Shown here: one piece after another, positions 1-8,633 of the stretch
Layout of the letters: every line of letters begins with the position of its first letter
Numbering within the stretch: position 1 is the stretch's first letter
Assembly (NCBI GenBank): GCA_964347345.1
Contig: CAYFYB010000001.1
Coordinates: 119,244-183,243, forward strand
Source of the DNA: JAJISG01 sp964347345
GTDB lineage: Archaea > Thermoplasmatota > Thermoplasmata > RBG-16-68-12 > JAJISG01
DNA: 64,000 nt
Direction: 5' to 3'
Notes under the pieces: generated by a model
Databases searched by the model: none
What the model saw: only the letters and a program-made list of their open reading frames with translations
What the model was told of the DNA's origin: nothing
Made by a program: the position numbers and the translations under genes

Positions 1-353
1 TTGTCCGGGGGAAAGATATCCTTCAGCAGTTCCTCCAACTGGAACTCCGCGAACTGGGCCCTCCCCCTCTTCACCTCGAAAAGGGTCTGAAGGCTGCTGG
101 AAGAACTGAGGATCTGTTGGGCCGTGGCCTTGATGGCGCCCAGGTCCTTGTCCAGTCCAAGGTCGCGCACAGAGGTGGCGAAGGCACCTCGAAACACGTC
201 GGAGCTCTGTCCAATGGAGTTCCGCAGAGCAGCCTCAAACGTCCGGGGGTCGTACGCACCCGGGCCCCGGGAGAGTCGAAGGGCTATCCATGCCAGAAGA
301 AGGATGGCTGCCAGTATGCCTACAACGATGAAGACCTCAAGGACCTCAACCAT
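1..353 (-). CDS. rmuC: RmuC-family protein, N-terminal part (cut by left edge)
   Basis: The minus-strand reading frame starts at an ATG at 353 and runs off the left edge, giving about 117 residues. A hydrophobic membrane anchor lies at about residues 4-24, followed by a helical stretch and then the charged segment KRGRAQFAEFQLEELL. This resembles the family block that ends in LQLERVLE at the start of the RmuC nuclease-like domain. RmuC proteins are membrane-anchored coiled-coil proteins linked to limiting DNA inversions; the exact activity is not settled. The C-terminal catalytic domain is outside the window, so the call rests on the anchor plus one motif. Confidence 0.7.
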   Translation of the reverse strand, partial: MVEVLEVFIVVGILAAILLLAWIALRLSRGPGAYDPRTFEAALRNSIGQSSDVFRGAFATSVRDLGLDKDLGAIKATAQQILSSSSSLQTLFEVKRGRAQFAEFQLEELLKDIFPPD

Positions 354-475
354 CTGCGCCCATCCCCGGCCTTGCCCTGGCTGGTCGAGGATGTGCAGTG
401 CCCCCGATAAGCCTTTCCTAAGATGTACAGGAAAGAGACTGAGATTGTCTCACCTAATCCAGGACCATAGTTGTC

Positions 476-494
476 TGAGCAACCTGGCTGCTCA
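476..494 (-). terminator. Small hairpin downstream of fumarase operon
   Basis: TGAGCA at 476-481 pairs with TGCTCA at 489-494 around a 7-base loop. It lies just past the fumarase beta stop on the minus strand. There is no clear T-run, so a role in termination is only possible. Confidence 0.25.
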
Positions 495-509
495 AGGTAG
501 CCTCGGCCC

Positions 510-1073
510 TCACGCCCTAGCGTACTTCCGGGGCCCCTCCTGGAATATGTCGCCGCCCCTGACGTCATTGGCCACGATTGTGGGGAAGTCCTTCACCTGA
601 AGCTCCCGAATGGCCTCCGTGCCAAGATCTTCGTAAGCGATTACCTTTGACGCCGTAATCCTCTTGGCGAGGACGGCTCCCGCACCCCCGACGGCGATGA
701 GGTACACCGCCTTGTGTTTGACCATGGCATCAATAACAGGTTTGGTGCGGTAACCCTTGCCGATGGTCGCCTTCAACCCCCGCTCTATAAGGCGGGGCGC
801 ATAGGTGTCCATCCGGATGGAGGTGGTAGGGCCTGCGGATCCAATGACCCTACCGGGCCTAGCAGGTGTGGGGCCTACATAGTAAATGATCTGGCCTCGG
901 AGTTCCAGGGGCAGCGCTTTCCCCTGGTCTAGGGCCTCAACGAGCCGCTTGTGGGCCGCATCCCTGCCGGTGTATATGGTTCCCGTGATGGAGACGCGGT
1001 CTCCTACCCTAAGGCTCTCCACATCCTCATCATGGAGGGGCGTCTCCAGCTGAATGGCAGCTGACACTTTCAA
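510..1073 (-). CDS. fumB: Class I fumarate hydratase, beta (C-terminal) subunit
   Basis: This is the C-terminal swivelling subunit of two-subunit class I fumarase/tartrate dehydratase, which helps close the active site over the Fe-S cluster held by the alpha subunit. Family signs include the GDRVSITGTIYTGRDAAH block, GSAGPTTSIRMD and a C-terminal VKDFPTIVANDVRGGD-type tail. A TTG at 1073 is the likely start: it overlaps the alpha-subunit stop as TTGA and has GGAGG about 8 bases upstream, giving 187 residues. An ATG-type start at 1106 would add 11 unrelated residues. The subunit is translationally coupled to alpha and acts in the TCA cycle or in fumarate released from purine or aspartate metabolism. 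Confidence 0.9.
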   Translation of the reverse strand: MKVSAAIQLETPLHDEDVESLRVGDRVSITGTIYTGRDAAHKRLVEALDQGKALPLELRGQIIYYVGPTPARPGRVIGSAGPTTSIRMDTYAPRLIERGLKATIGKGYRTKPVIDAMVKHKAVYLIAVGGAGAVLAKRITASKVIAYEDLGTEAIRELQVKDFPTIVANDVRGGDIFQEGPRKYARA

Positions 1074-1912
1074 AGGACCGCCTCCTTGTACCTGTGAGCG
1101 TGGCACTCAAGGTTGACGGCCACAGGCAGGCTGCCGATGTGACAGGGCGCCTCCTCGATGTGGACATCCAGAGCCGTCACCGTCCCACCCAGGCCCTGGG
1201 GTCCGATGCCCAGACCGTTGATGTCCTCCAGCAGCTCCTTCTCCAGCTTGGCCAGGTGCGCTTTTGGGTTCCTGGACCCAAGCTTCCGGAAGAGGGCTCT
1301 CTTGGCGAGCAGGGCACACGTCTCGAAGTTGCCTCCCAGGCCCACGCCGACGATGATGGGCGGGCAGGCATTCGGTCCCGCTTTTCGTACCGTCTCGAGG
1401 ACGAACTCCTTAATGCCTCGGACTCCATAAGCGGGGGAGAGCATCTTCAGGGCGCTCATATTCTCCGCTCCCGTTCCCTTCCCTGCCACCGTTATCCTGA
1501 CCTTGTCCCCGGGCTCGAGGTTCAGGTGCACTACTGCGGGAGTGTTGTCCTTCGTGTTCGTCCTATCGAGGGGATCGGCCACCACCGAGGCCCTCAGATA
1601 ACCCTCCTTGCACGCCTCGGCTACGCCTCGGTTGATGGCGCCCACCAAATCCGAGCCGTTGAACCTGACCTCCTCCCCCAAATCCAGGAAGACGACAGCC
1701 ATGCCAGTATCCTGGCAGATGGGAAGCTGCTCCTCCTTCGCGACCGCTGCATTCTCCATCAAGACCTGAAGGACCTCTTTGCCCGGGGGCGATTCCTCCT
1801 TCTCCAAAGCCTCCTGGAGCGCCGCGAGCAGGTCCTCCTGTATGTCGTAGCATGCCTCCACATATAGCTTCTTGACCGTCTCCGTCACCTGGGAGAGGCT
1901 CAGCGTCCTCAT
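1070..1912 (-). CDS. fumA: Class I fumarate hydratase, alpha (Fe-S) subunit
   Basis: Catalyses reversible hydration of fumarate to malate with the beta subunit encoded immediately downstream. The 280-residue protein carries the family motifs LPICQDTGMAVVF (Cys66), AGPNACPPIIVGVGLGG (Cys183) and VNLECHAHR (about Cys270), the likely three cysteine ligands of the [4Fe-4S] cluster. The start is the ATG at 1912, after AAAGGTGATC. A longer open frame to 2044 exists, but its extra residues look non-coding and overlap the promoter area. A TATA-like AGTATTTAC lies near 1965-1973 on the minus strand. Tartrate dehydratases share this fold, so substrate choice is inferred. Confidence 0.92.
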   Translation of the reverse strand: MRTLSLSQVTETVKKLYVEACYDIQEDLLAALQEALEKEESPPGKEVLQVLMENAAVAKEEQLPICQDTGMAVVFLDLGEEVRFNGSDLVGAINRGVAEACKEGYLRASVVADPLDRTNTKDNTPAVVHLNLEPGDKVRITVAGKGTGAENMSALKMLSPAYGVRGIKEFVLETVRKAGPNACPPIIVGVGLGGNFETCALLAKRALFRKLGSRNPKAHLAKLEKELLEDINGLGIGPQGLGGTVTALDVHIEEAPCHIGSLPVAVNLECHAHRYKEAVL

Positions 1913-2086
1913 CTGATCACCTTTGGGATGATGGGGGTGGATGGCCGTGGTCGAACTATGAGGTTTGCGTAAATACTGTTGGTATTGGCCGTCACCGAAG
2001 GAACATAGGCTTACGAGTTGCCTAGATCTTGTTTGAGCCGGCACTCCCTGAGGGAAATGATATAGAACGGGACCGATAACCGCCTC

Positions 2087-2440
2087 ATGATATCGAGGAT
2101 ATTGGACGTCGCAGTGGTCGTATCAGACCCCAGAAAGGCGAAAGAGTGGTATCGGGATAAGCTGGGATTCAACGTTGAAGGGGAGCCCGAGGGTCACTGG
2201 GTGGTCGCTTACCCCAAGAGTGCCGCCGAGGGAACCCACCTTCACCTTTGTGGAGGTTTCTATCCCCTGGAACCAGGGAACACTGGAATTGGACTGGTTA
2301 CAGAGAACCTGGATGAGACTTTCCGTGAACTCAAGGAGAAGGGAGTCGAGTTCACGGAGGAACCAAAGCGGGAGGACTGGGGCACCTACGCCATGTTCAA
2401 AGACATGGATGGGAACGAGTTCTGGCTGTTCGAGGAGTAG
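2087..2440 (+). CDS. VOC (glyoxalase/dioxygenase fold) family protein
   Basis: A 117-residue protein with the paired beta-alpha-beta-beta-beta layout of the vicinal oxygen chelate superfamily. The first module opens with ILDVAVVVSDPRKAKEWYRDKLGF. The second ends with FKDMDGNEFWLFEE, where the final glutamates are typical metal ligands of the family. VOC proteins include glyoxalase I, dioxygenases and resistance proteins, and this sequence does not tell them apart. A TATA-like GATATAG about 27 bases before the ATG suggests a leaderless message. It lies 57 bases upstream of homoserine dehydrogenase on the same strand, possibly co-transcribed. Confidence 0.8.
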   Translation: MISRILDVAVVVSDPRKAKEWYRDKLGFNVEGEPEGHWVVAYPKSAAEGTHLHLCGGFYPLEPGNTGIGLVTENLDETFRELKEKGVEFTEEPKREDWGTYAMFKDMDGNEFWLFEE

Positions 2441-2497
2441 GACGCCGCCCCTCAGGGAAGGAACCGGACACGGCGGGTTCAGTCACGGTGGTACTGG

Positions 2498-3532
2498 ATG
2501 ATAGACGTGAGGCTTGCTCTCATTGGCTTCGGAAACGTTGGTCGCGGCTTCTGTCACCTCCTCTCGGAGAAGGGAGACGTCCTGCGAGAGAGGTATGGTT
2601 GCCGGCTGAAGATCCTTGCCGTAACCGACATCAAGTGGGGGTCTGTCTTCTCGGAGGCCGGCCTTGAACCGTCGACCCTTACGGGTATTGTGGAGCAGGG
2701 AGGGACCCTCGACGCTTATCCCTCAGGTACGAAGGGCCTCGATGCCCTCGAGACGATTCGGCTGCCAGTAGACGCTATCGTGGAGGCCACTTGGACGAAT
2801 CTCGAAACGGGAGAGCCGGGCCTGACTCATATAAAAGAGGCCTTGAAGGCAGGGAAGGACGTAGTCACGACAAACAAAGGGCCCATAGCCCTCGCCTACA
2901 AAGAGCTCAGGGAGCTAGCAGACAGTAAGGGCAGGCAGCTGCGGTTCAAGGGAACGGTAATGAGCGGAACGCCGAGCTTCGACCTGCCCTTGGAGACAAT
3001 GCCCGGTGTGAAGGTCGTTTCCACTGTAGGAATACTCAATGGCACGTGCAACTTCATCCTCTCCGAAATGTCCCGGGGGATCTCTTACGAGGAGGCGCTG
3101 AGGGTGGCGCAGTCCCGAGGTCTTGCGGAGGCAGATCCGAGCGCCGACGTCGAGGGCTGGGACGCCGCGGCCAAGGCCACCATCCTTGGGAACGTCCTGA
3201 TGGATGGAGGGCTGCGAGTGCAGGAGATTCCAAGGAAAGGCATCACGGGCCTTGTGCAGGCAGACTTGAAGGAGGCCGAGGGAAGGAAGCGCAGAGTGAA
3301 GCTCATCACCCGCGTTTGGAGGGAGGGGAACGAAGTGACCGCATCCGTGGGGCCCGAGGCCGTGCCTAAGACGAGTCCGCTTGCCCACGTGGAAGGCCCC
3401 CTGAATGCCCTCGTGATGGAGACAGATACCCTGGGGCCCTTTACCGTTATTGGCCCCGGTGCAGGGCCTAGGGAGACAGGTCAGGCGGTACTCTCCGACC
3501 TGGTGAAGGTCGCACTATCGAGACCCGGATAG
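2498..3532 (+). CDS. hom: Homoserine dehydrogenase
   Basis: Reduces aspartate semialdehyde to homoserine, the branch point to threonine and methionine. The N-terminal Rossmann domain shows GFGNVG at residues 10-15. The dimerisation/catalytic region carries the family signature ADPSADVEGWDAAAK (about residues 208-222) and TTNKGPIA, the usual context of a substrate/cofactor lysine. At 344 residues it is the short form without a C-terminal ACT domain, so allosteric threonine inhibition through ACT is not expected. No other threonine-synthesis genes are nearby; threonine breakdown genes lie at 16.9-19.1 kb. Confidence 0.93.
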   Translation: MIDVRLALIGFGNVGRGFCHLLSEKGDVLRERYGCRLKILAVTDIKWGSVFSEAGLEPSTLTGIVEQGGTLDAYPSGTKGLDALETIRLPVDAIVEATWTNLETGEPGLTHIKEALKAGKDVVTTNKGPIALAYKELRELADSKGRQLRFKGTVMSGTPSFDLPLETMPGVKVVSTVGILNGTCNFILSEMSRGISYEEALRVAQSRGLAEADPSADVEGWDAAAKATILGNVLMDGGLRVQEIPRKGITGLVQADLKEAEGRKRRVKLITRVWREGNEVTASVGPEAVPKTSPLAHVEGPLNALVMETDTLGPFTVIGPGAGPRETGQAVLSDLVKVALSRPG

Positions 3533-3554
3533 GAGGCTTTCTGCAGCACCCGCT

Positions 3555-4841
3555 TCACATGCTAAGGGCGCCCCTCAAGAGGTCCGTCATGGCTCCGGGC
3601 AGGGACACATTTCTCGCCGCCTCCTTGAGAAACGAGGTGACTACCTTCTCCTTCGGGCTGCCGTCTACGGTATATATCCTCTCCATCAGATCGCAGATGA
3701 GCCTCGGGTAGGCGGAGTACAAGCGAGGACTCTTGAGAAAATCAGGAGCTCTCCTGAAAGTGACCAGGTCGTTCAGGATGGCGTGCTCCCTCAGCCTCTC
3801 CACGTAACTGCTCAGCCCGGAGGCGGAATAGTCTCCAGCCTGGTGGGCCGTTTCATAGGCTTGTGCGGCCGCCAACCCGGATGCGATGGCCAGGTCCACC
3901 CCGCGGAAGGTGTAGCCATTGTTGAGGAGGAAGCCAGCTGCATCCCCCGCTACCAGTACGCCATTCCCGTAGGCCCGGGGCATCATCCCGAGTCCCATGT
4001 CGGGGATGAGATGTGCAGAGTACTCCACCACCTTCCCGCCCCGGATGAGACGCTGGACCACAGGGTGCAGCTTGAAGGCCTCCATCAGTTCCTGCACCTC
4101 CTTCCGCTGGACGCTCACCGATGCAGCCTTGGCCACGATGCCCAAGGAGAGGGTGGACCTATTGGTGTAGAGGAAACCACCCCCGGGTAGCCAGCTAGTA
4201 GCGTATCCGGCGAAGACGTAGGCCGCCCCCTCGTTCTCTGTCAGATTGAACCTCTCCTCAATCACCTTCTCCGAAAGCTCGATTGTCTCCTTCACCCCGA
4301 TGGAGACCTCGCTAGACATCATCTCCCCCCTCAGCCCGACACTCTTTGCCATGAGGGAAAGGGCGCCGTCGGCGGCGATGACCACATCCGCTTGAGCGTG
4401 GTCTCTTCCCGCAGTCAACCCCTTCACCTGGCCATTCTCTTGCCAGAGTTCATCGACCTTGATTCCTGTGATCAGGAGGGCCCCGGCCTCTTCCGCCTTC
4501 CCCGCGAGCCACCTGTCAAAGGAACCTCTAATGGCCGTGAAGCTGGGTGCTGGTGCCTCGGCTGCTTTGGGTGAGTCGTACTCCAAGGATACCGCCGAGT
4601 CCTCGTCCATAAAGACTATGTGCTCCCGGGTGACGAAGCGCTCAATAGGGGCATCCTTCCAGTCATCCCCGAGAAGCCTTTGCAGGGGGTAGGCGTAGAT
4701 GCGACCGCCAAACACGTTCTTCTGGCCCGGAACGTTGCCCCTCTCCACCAGGAGGACCTCGTAACCCTTCTTGGCCAGATAGTATGCGGCAGAGCTGCCT
4801 GCCGGACCCGCACCAACGATGGCCACGTCGAATCGGTCCAT
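3555..4841 (-). CDS. fixC: FixC-type flavoprotein (ETF:quinone oxidoreductase-like)
   Basis: An FAD-dependent oxidoreductase of 428 residues, the same size as bacterial FixC. The N-terminus shows the dinucleotide motif GAGPAG at residues 11-16, then NVFGGRIYAYPL, typical of FixC. A second FAD block, VLVAGDAAGFLLNNG, sits at about residues 290-305. The C-terminal part contains the substrate/quinone-type region. Family knowledge: FixC with FixX takes electrons from the FixAB electron-transfer flavoprotein and passes them to quinone or ferredoxin-level acceptors. FixA and FixB are not in the window; a matching FixX lies at 8634. Geranylgeranyl reductases are relatives and are the main alternative. 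Confidence 0.85.
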   Translation of the reverse strand: MDRFDVAIVGAGPAGSSAAYYLAKKGYEVLLVERGNVPGQKNVFGGRIYAYPLQRLLGDDWKDAPIERFVTREHIVFMDEDSAVSLEYDSPKAAEAPAPSFTAIRGSFDRWLAGKAEEAGALLITGIKVDELWQENGQVKGLTAGRDHAQADVVIAADGALSLMAKSVGLRGEMMSSEVSIGVKETIELSEKVIEERFNLTENEGAAYVFAGYATSWLPGGGFLYTNRSTLSLGIVAKAASVSVQRKEVQELMEAFKLHPVVQRLIRGGKVVEYSAHLIPDMGLGMMPRAYGNGVLVAGDAAGFLLNNGYTFRGVDLAIASGLAAAQAYETAHQAGDYSASGLSSYVERLREHAILNDLVTFRRAPDFLKSPRLYSAYPRLICDLMERIYTVDGSPKEKVVTSFLKEAARNVSLPGAMTDLLRGALSM

Positions 4842-4998
4842 GCGTTCACCGCAAGGGCCTTTGAAGTTCTTCAGGCTAAAATAGGTTGGCTCGACGAAGA
4901 GGTCCGGCGTCGTTCAACCGTTCTCATCGGTGAGAATGATTTCGAAATCTGTTGAAAAAGCCTTATGAAGAAACTTCGGGCGTTGGGACTGCGATACC

Positions 4999-5982
4999 AT
5001 GAAATACGTGAGCACGGCGGTATTGGCGGCGTTTCTCCTGCTTTCCGTCCTCGGCCCGTTGGCCGCGGTGGCGGAAGACGGGAGCGACGCCTCAGAGCAG
5101 GAGTTTGAGAGCGCTTCCAGAAGAGTGGAGGTGGACGAGCTGGAGGGAGAGCTAGAGGTCAGGTCCATCGGTACTGACGGTGACAGGATCAGGATGAGGC
5201 TCAGAGGCGATGAGGCAGAACTCAGGTTCGACTTCTTCACGCCCGAGACCAACTCCACTGAGGTGCAGCTGCAGCTGACCTTCGAATCCCTCTGGGAATA
5301 CCTGGACGAGAATGGAAACGGGAGGTTTGACTCGGGAGAAAGGATCGTCCAGGACATCAGAGTGGACGACATGCCCTTCGTGGGGCCGAGCACTGAGCCC
5401 TTCAGTGGCGGCACGCGGATCGAGTTGGAGTACAGCCTCGCGGACCTTGATTTCCAGCTGGTCTTCTGGGTCTTCGAGAACGAGACCGATCTCAACGGCA
5501 CATTGGTAAGGCCCACCGAAGTGAAGTTTGACATAACGCTTCGTGACTTCCCCTTCGCGAGGGAGGACAGCGGCTTGGCTGTTGTCATGGAGCTGAAGAC
5601 AGAGGTGGAGCCACGGATGTCCTCCAACACAACCCAAGAGACCCTGCAGGCGGTAAGTGTGAGATTCGAAGGATTCTTCGGCTGGTCGAGGACTGCCGAA
5701 GTCGATGGGGAGACGGTGCCGGTGAATTCCACGGTCCTGAAGGTGGAGACGGAAGTCGAGACAGGCAGCGAGGTGGAATTCGAGGTCGAGAGGACAGTCG
5801 CACTGGCATATCCGAGCGGCTCCCTGCTGGTCCATGACCCCGTGGTTGGTGTGACCCGGGTAGCTGAGGACACGGGCCTCACGGGCCTTGGCTCCACGAG
5901 CTATGTGATCTACGGGGCGGCAGCGGCCATCGGGTTGGCGACGGTCATCCTGCTCCTCCTCCGGCGACGTCGGCAGCCCTGA
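4999..5982 (+). CDS. Secreted, membrane-anchored surface protein (paralogue A)
   Basis: Not a recognised named family. The 327 residues begin with a signal peptide (hydrophobic residues about 5-25, ending AAVAED) and end in one membrane helix followed by RRRRQP, so the body is outside the cell. The body is acidic and beta-rich, with a calcium-type loop LDENGNGRFD at about residues 97-106. The block FEVERTVALAYP is followed by VHDPVVGV shortly before the anchor. Several N-x-S/T sequons are present. It is a tandem duplicate of the next gene and shares the C-terminal HDP motif with the protein at 28239. Role unknown; a cell-envelope protein is inferred. Confidence 0.8.
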   Translation: MKYVSTAVLAAFLLLSVLGPLAAVAEDGSDASEQEFESASRRVEVDELEGELEVRSIGTDGDRIRMRLRGDEAELRFDFFTPETNSTEVQLQLTFESLWEYLDENGNGRFDSGERIVQDIRVDDMPFVGPSTEPFSGGTRIELEYSLADLDFQLVFWVFENETDLNGTLVRPTEVKFDITLRDFPFAREDSGLAVVMELKTEVEPRMSSNTTQETLQAVSVRFEGFFGWSRTAEVDGETVPVNSTVLKVETEVETGSEVEFEVERTVALAYPSGSLLVHDPVVGVTRVAEDTGLTGLGSTSYVIYGAAAAIGLATVILLLLRRRRQP

Positions 5983-6114
5983 GGGCAAGGAGGGATTCCG
6001 TCGCTCCAGAGCCTTCGAGAGGCTGGGAATACATCCAACACCCTCGAAGGCTCATCGAATTTGAGGAGTGAAAAATCAGCGGAAGGCCAAGGAACGTTCG
6101 AATCATGTGGAACA

Positions 6115-6124
6115 ATACTTAAGA
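6115..6124 (+). promoter_or_regulatory. TATA-like box for surface paralogue B
   Basis: ATACTTAAGA lies about 30 bases before the ATG at 6154. The spacing fits an archaeal TATA box with a short leader containing TTGGAG. Confidence 0.4.
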
Positions 6125-6153
6125 AGGAAGGAGGCCCATCGCTCTTGGAGACC

Positions 6154-7179
6154 ATGAAGGCTGTCCACGCTGCAATCCTCGTTACGGTTCTGTTGATGAC
6201 ACTCCTTGGGTCCTCCGTCCTCGCCCGTGGTTCATCTGAGGATGAGCCGGTGAGTCAACACGTGGAAGAGTTCGAGAAGGAACCTCGAGATGTGGTCGTG
6301 GAGTCCAAGGACGGGGAGTTCGAAATCAGGTCCGACAGGCTAGATGAAGACAGCCTCAGGGTAAGGTTCAGGGCGGACCAAGGAGAGTTGAGGCTAGATT
6401 TCACAGACCTAAAGAACAACTCCCTGGAGGTCAGCCTGCGACTGACAGCAAAGGCCCTGGTTGAGTACCTCGACGAGAACTCGGACGGGGACTTCGACCT
6501 GGCGGAGCGGGTGCTGCAGGACTTCGAGGTTGACGAGATGGTGTTCGAGGTCGCCAACCCCAGCCCCCTCGAGGACGGTTACCAGATAGCGGTGGAATAT
6601 GGGCTGCTTGAGACTGACCTCTCCTTCAAGCTGGTCTTCTGGATATTCGGGAATGAGACGCAGCTGAACGGTATCTTACTCCACCCGACCGAGGTGAAGT
6701 TCGACGTCCATGTCGCGTTCTTCCCCTTCGAAAGCGAGTTTAGCAGTCTCGCCCTCATGTTGGAGCTGGAGACCGAGGTGGAGCCCCAGGTCAACCGGAG
6801 CGTCGTGAGCCAGGTGGAGCTGGAGGCCTTGGGCGAGCGTTATGAGGGCTTCTTCAGGTGGTCCGATACGGCCGTCGTGGATGGAGTCGTCCTCCCCGTG
6901 GGATCGACTGTGATAAAGGTCGAGACTGGGGTGGAGCCGGGAGACGGGGTGGAGTTCGAGGTGGAGAGAACAGTAGCCCTCTCCTATCCCAGGGGCGCGG
7001 ATATCCTCCACGACCCCGTCGTAGGTGTTGCGGCCATTCCCATCTTCGTGGAGCCGCCTGGGCCGCCTGGGCCGCCCGGACCTGTGGCAGGCCTCAGCTA
7101 CACCATCTACGTCGCGGCGTTGGGAATCTCGGCCCTCTTCGTCGTCGCCACGTTGCTGGCACGAAGGAGAAGGAAGTAG
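6154..7179 (+). CDS. Secreted, membrane-anchored surface protein (paralogue B)
   Basis: This 341-residue protein is a tandem paralogue of the preceding gene. It has a signal peptide (MKAVHAAILVTVLLMTLLGS), a shared acidic body with LDENSDGDFD as the calcium-type loop, LVFWIFGNETQLNG, FEVERTVALSYP and LHDPVVGV, then a C-terminal helix ending ARRRRK. Unlike paralogue A it has a collagen-like PPGPPGPPGP spacer between body and membrane helix, which may lift the domain off the membrane. The ATG at 6154 was chosen because the signal peptide starts there. An open frame from 6061 adds 31 residues that do not look like a leader. Function unknown. Confidence 0.8.
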   Translation: MKAVHAAILVTVLLMTLLGSSVLARGSSEDEPVSQHVEEFEKEPRDVVVESKDGEFEIRSDRLDEDSLRVRFRADQGELRLDFTDLKNNSLEVSLRLTAKALVEYLDENSDGDFDLAERVLQDFEVDEMVFEVANPSPLEDGYQIAVEYGLLETDLSFKLVFWIFGNETQLNGILLHPTEVKFDVHVAFFPFESEFSSLALMLELETEVEPQVNRSVVSQVELEALGERYEGFFRWSDTAVVDGVVLPVGSTVIKVETGVEPGDGVEFEVERTVALSYPRGADILHDPVVGVAAIPIFVEPPGPPGPPGPVAGLSYTIYVAALGISALFVVATLLARRRRK

Positions 7180-7240
7180 GCCCTTCACCTTCGCTGCGGA
7201 ACGAAGAAAGTCTATTATCACAACGGGTATTGGGGTGGCC

Positions 7241-7525
7241 ATGGTCACGATCGCCGATCTAGTCCCGGAACTCCAGAGTGGCGCCATGGCTCTCGCTACC
7301 GTCCTCTCCCTAGCCCTGCTGATTATTGCCATCCTGTCATATCGGAGGGCCAGGGAAGGACGCATCCTCTTGGTCTCTGCCGCCTTTGGCATCTTCTTCG
7401 TGAAGAACCTCCTCCTCTCCTACCTCATATTCGCAGCCGAGCTCGGGAACATATTTCTATACTCGGCCGCCTTCGACAGCGCTGTCCTTTTGAGTTTCTA
7501 CCTTGCCCTATTCCGAAGGAGATAG
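7241..7525 (+). CDS. Small membrane protein paired with a winged-helix regulator
   Basis: A 94-residue protein with three predicted membrane helices (about residues 15-35, 43-62 and 70-90) and an RRR tail. The size, topology and position just before a winged-helix gene resemble the small membrane protein/HTH pairs common in euryarchaea (DUF7521-like in haloarchaea, from memory). The ATG at 7241 follows GGGGTGG. A TATA-like TCTATTATC lies about 25 bases upstream, so the message may be leaderless. It is 5 bases from the downstream regulator, so the two are probably one unit. It may act as a membrane sensor or anti-regulator; this is inferred. Confidence 0.65.
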   Translation: MVTIADLVPELQSGAMALATVLSLALLIIAILSYRRAREGRILLVSAAFGIFFVKNLLLSYLIFAAELGNIFLYSAAFDSAVLLSFYLALFRRR

Positions 7526-7530
7526 CCCCC

Positions 7531-8073
7531 TTGAAGGAGCTCCTGGAGCTGGACAATCGCAGGAGAATTTTCGAGTTTCTGCAACAGTATCCAGGCCTTC
7601 ACCTGAGGGAGCTGGAGAGGCAGCTGGGGATGGACGTCAGGGCTCTTAGATACCACCTGGACTTCCTTGAGAAGCATGAGGCCGTTACCTCCCTTATGCA
7701 GGAGGGTTACCTCCGCTACTACCCACGGCAGTGGGACGAGGGCTACTTCAGGGAGAGGATAGGACCCTTCGAGAAGAGGGTCCTGGGCGTCCTGAGGCAG
7801 AGGGTCCCCCTCCAGCTGGTCCTTCTTCTACTGGACCGGAGCGAGATGTCCAGCGATGAGCTGAAGGAGGAGGCTAGCATAGCGGCATCGACCCTCAGCT
7901 ACCACCTCAAGAAGCTCTCCAGGCTGCAGCTGCTAAAGTCCAGGCATGAAGGGAAGAGAAAGATCTACGGAGTGGTGGACGCCACCGTCATCGTTCAGCT
8001 TCTGATGAAGTATCGGCCGACGAGAGACCTGGTTGAGGACTTCATAGACCTCTGGGAGAAGATTGGTCTATGA
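7531..8073 (+). CDS. Tandem winged-helix transcriptional regulator
   Basis: 180 residues with two winged-helix domains. The first (about 1-65) has LHLRELERQLGMDVRALRYHL, and the second (about 90-165) has SSDELKEEASIAASTLSYHL. Each ends in a basic wing, for example SRHEGKRKIYGVVD. The layout is typical of archaeal membrane-protein-associated regulators. The start is a TTG at 7531, 5 bases after the membrane protein stop. No ATG gives a complete first domain. The target is unknown; the neighbouring surface proteins are an obvious candidate. The 3' end overlaps the convergent SRPBCC gene by 6 bases. Confidence 0.8.
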   Translation: MKELLELDNRRRIFEFLQQYPGLHLRELERQLGMDVRALRYHLDFLEKHEAVTSLMQEGYLRYYPRQWDEGYFRERIGPFEKRVLGVLRQRVPLQLVLLLLDRSEMSSDELKEEASIAASTLSYHLKKLSRLQLLKSRHEGKRKIYGVVDATVIVQLLMKYRPTRDLVEDFIDLWEKIGL

Positions 8074-8511
8074 TGTATCCGCTTCCAAGGGGCCTTCCAT
8101 CCGCCTCACGTTGGACTCGATACCAGCTGCGATTTCCCTCTTGATGCGCATCCACAGGAACGGGAGGAGGAGCCTGAGCCAGCCGTTCCCGCGGACCTCG
8201 CCTAGGACCACAAGCTGGGTGCCCTCCGCCACCGGGGCGAACATGTACCTTAGCCAAACTCTCAGAAGTCTACCCTCATAGTCCACGGTGTAGGAGTCAG
8301 GTGGCTCGATTCTCACCGAGCCCCGAAGCCGGAGTCGCCTGCCCAGGTAGAGATACTCATCTTCCAGGAGCAGCTGGTTCTGACCCTTCAACCGAATCCC
8401 TCGGGATAGCAGGGGTCCTTCCGGGTTCCCATCCTCATCTGAGAAGGACGTCCACCACGCGTAGGCCTGCTCCTGAGGGACGTGGACGATGAACACAAGC
8501 CTGAATCTCAT
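8068..8511 (-). CDS. SRPBCC/START-like lipid- or ligand-binding protein
   Basis: 147 residues with the pattern of the SRPBCC helix-grip fold. A first strand, FRLVFIVHVPQEQAYAWW, leads into the pocket. A series of strands follows (LLLEDEYLYLGRRLRLRGSVRIEPPDSYTVDYEG), and a long C-terminal helix starts near FLWMRIKREIAAGIESNVRRMEG. Such proteins bind hydrophobic ligands or act as cyclases, and nothing here fixes the ligand. The start at 8511 is supported by a TATA-like CTTTAAGG at 8536-8543 (25 bases away). A longer frame to 8562 would include that box. Confidence 0.65.
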   Translation of the reverse strand: MRFRLVFIVHVPQEQAYAWWTSFSDEDGNPEGPLLSRGIRLKGQNQLLLEDEYLYLGRRLRLRGSVRIEPPDSYTVDYEGRLLRVWLRYMFAPVAEGTQLVVLGEVRGNGWLRLLLPFLWMRIKREIAAGIESNVRRMEGPLEADTS

Positions 8512-8535
8512 GTCGGGACCATGCAAGCCCCAGTC

Positions 8536-8543
8536 CCTTAAAG
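8536..8543 (-). promoter_or_regulatory. TATA box of SRPBCC gene
   Basis: Minus-strand CTTTAAGG, 25 bases before the ATG at 8511. The spacing predicts a leaderless or near-leaderless transcript. Confidence 0.5.
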
Positions 8544-8599
8544 CCCGTTGGCCTCTGAACATCCCCGGCCCTGAGTCTACAGTCGGGACTTCATCAATG

Positions 8600-8608
8600 T
8601 TTTAATAG
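8600..8608 (+). promoter_or_regulatory. TATA box of fixX
   Basis: TTTTAATAG ends 26 bases before the ATG at 8634. This supports the ATG over the GTG at 8628 as the start. Confidence 0.5.
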
Positions 8609-8633
8609 CGGGGGTCCTACCCATAAGGTGCGC

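Noticed and set aside
1094..1867. Plus-strand open frame opposite fumarase alpha
   Set aside because: The minus-strand frame has clear fumarase motifs; this one has none.
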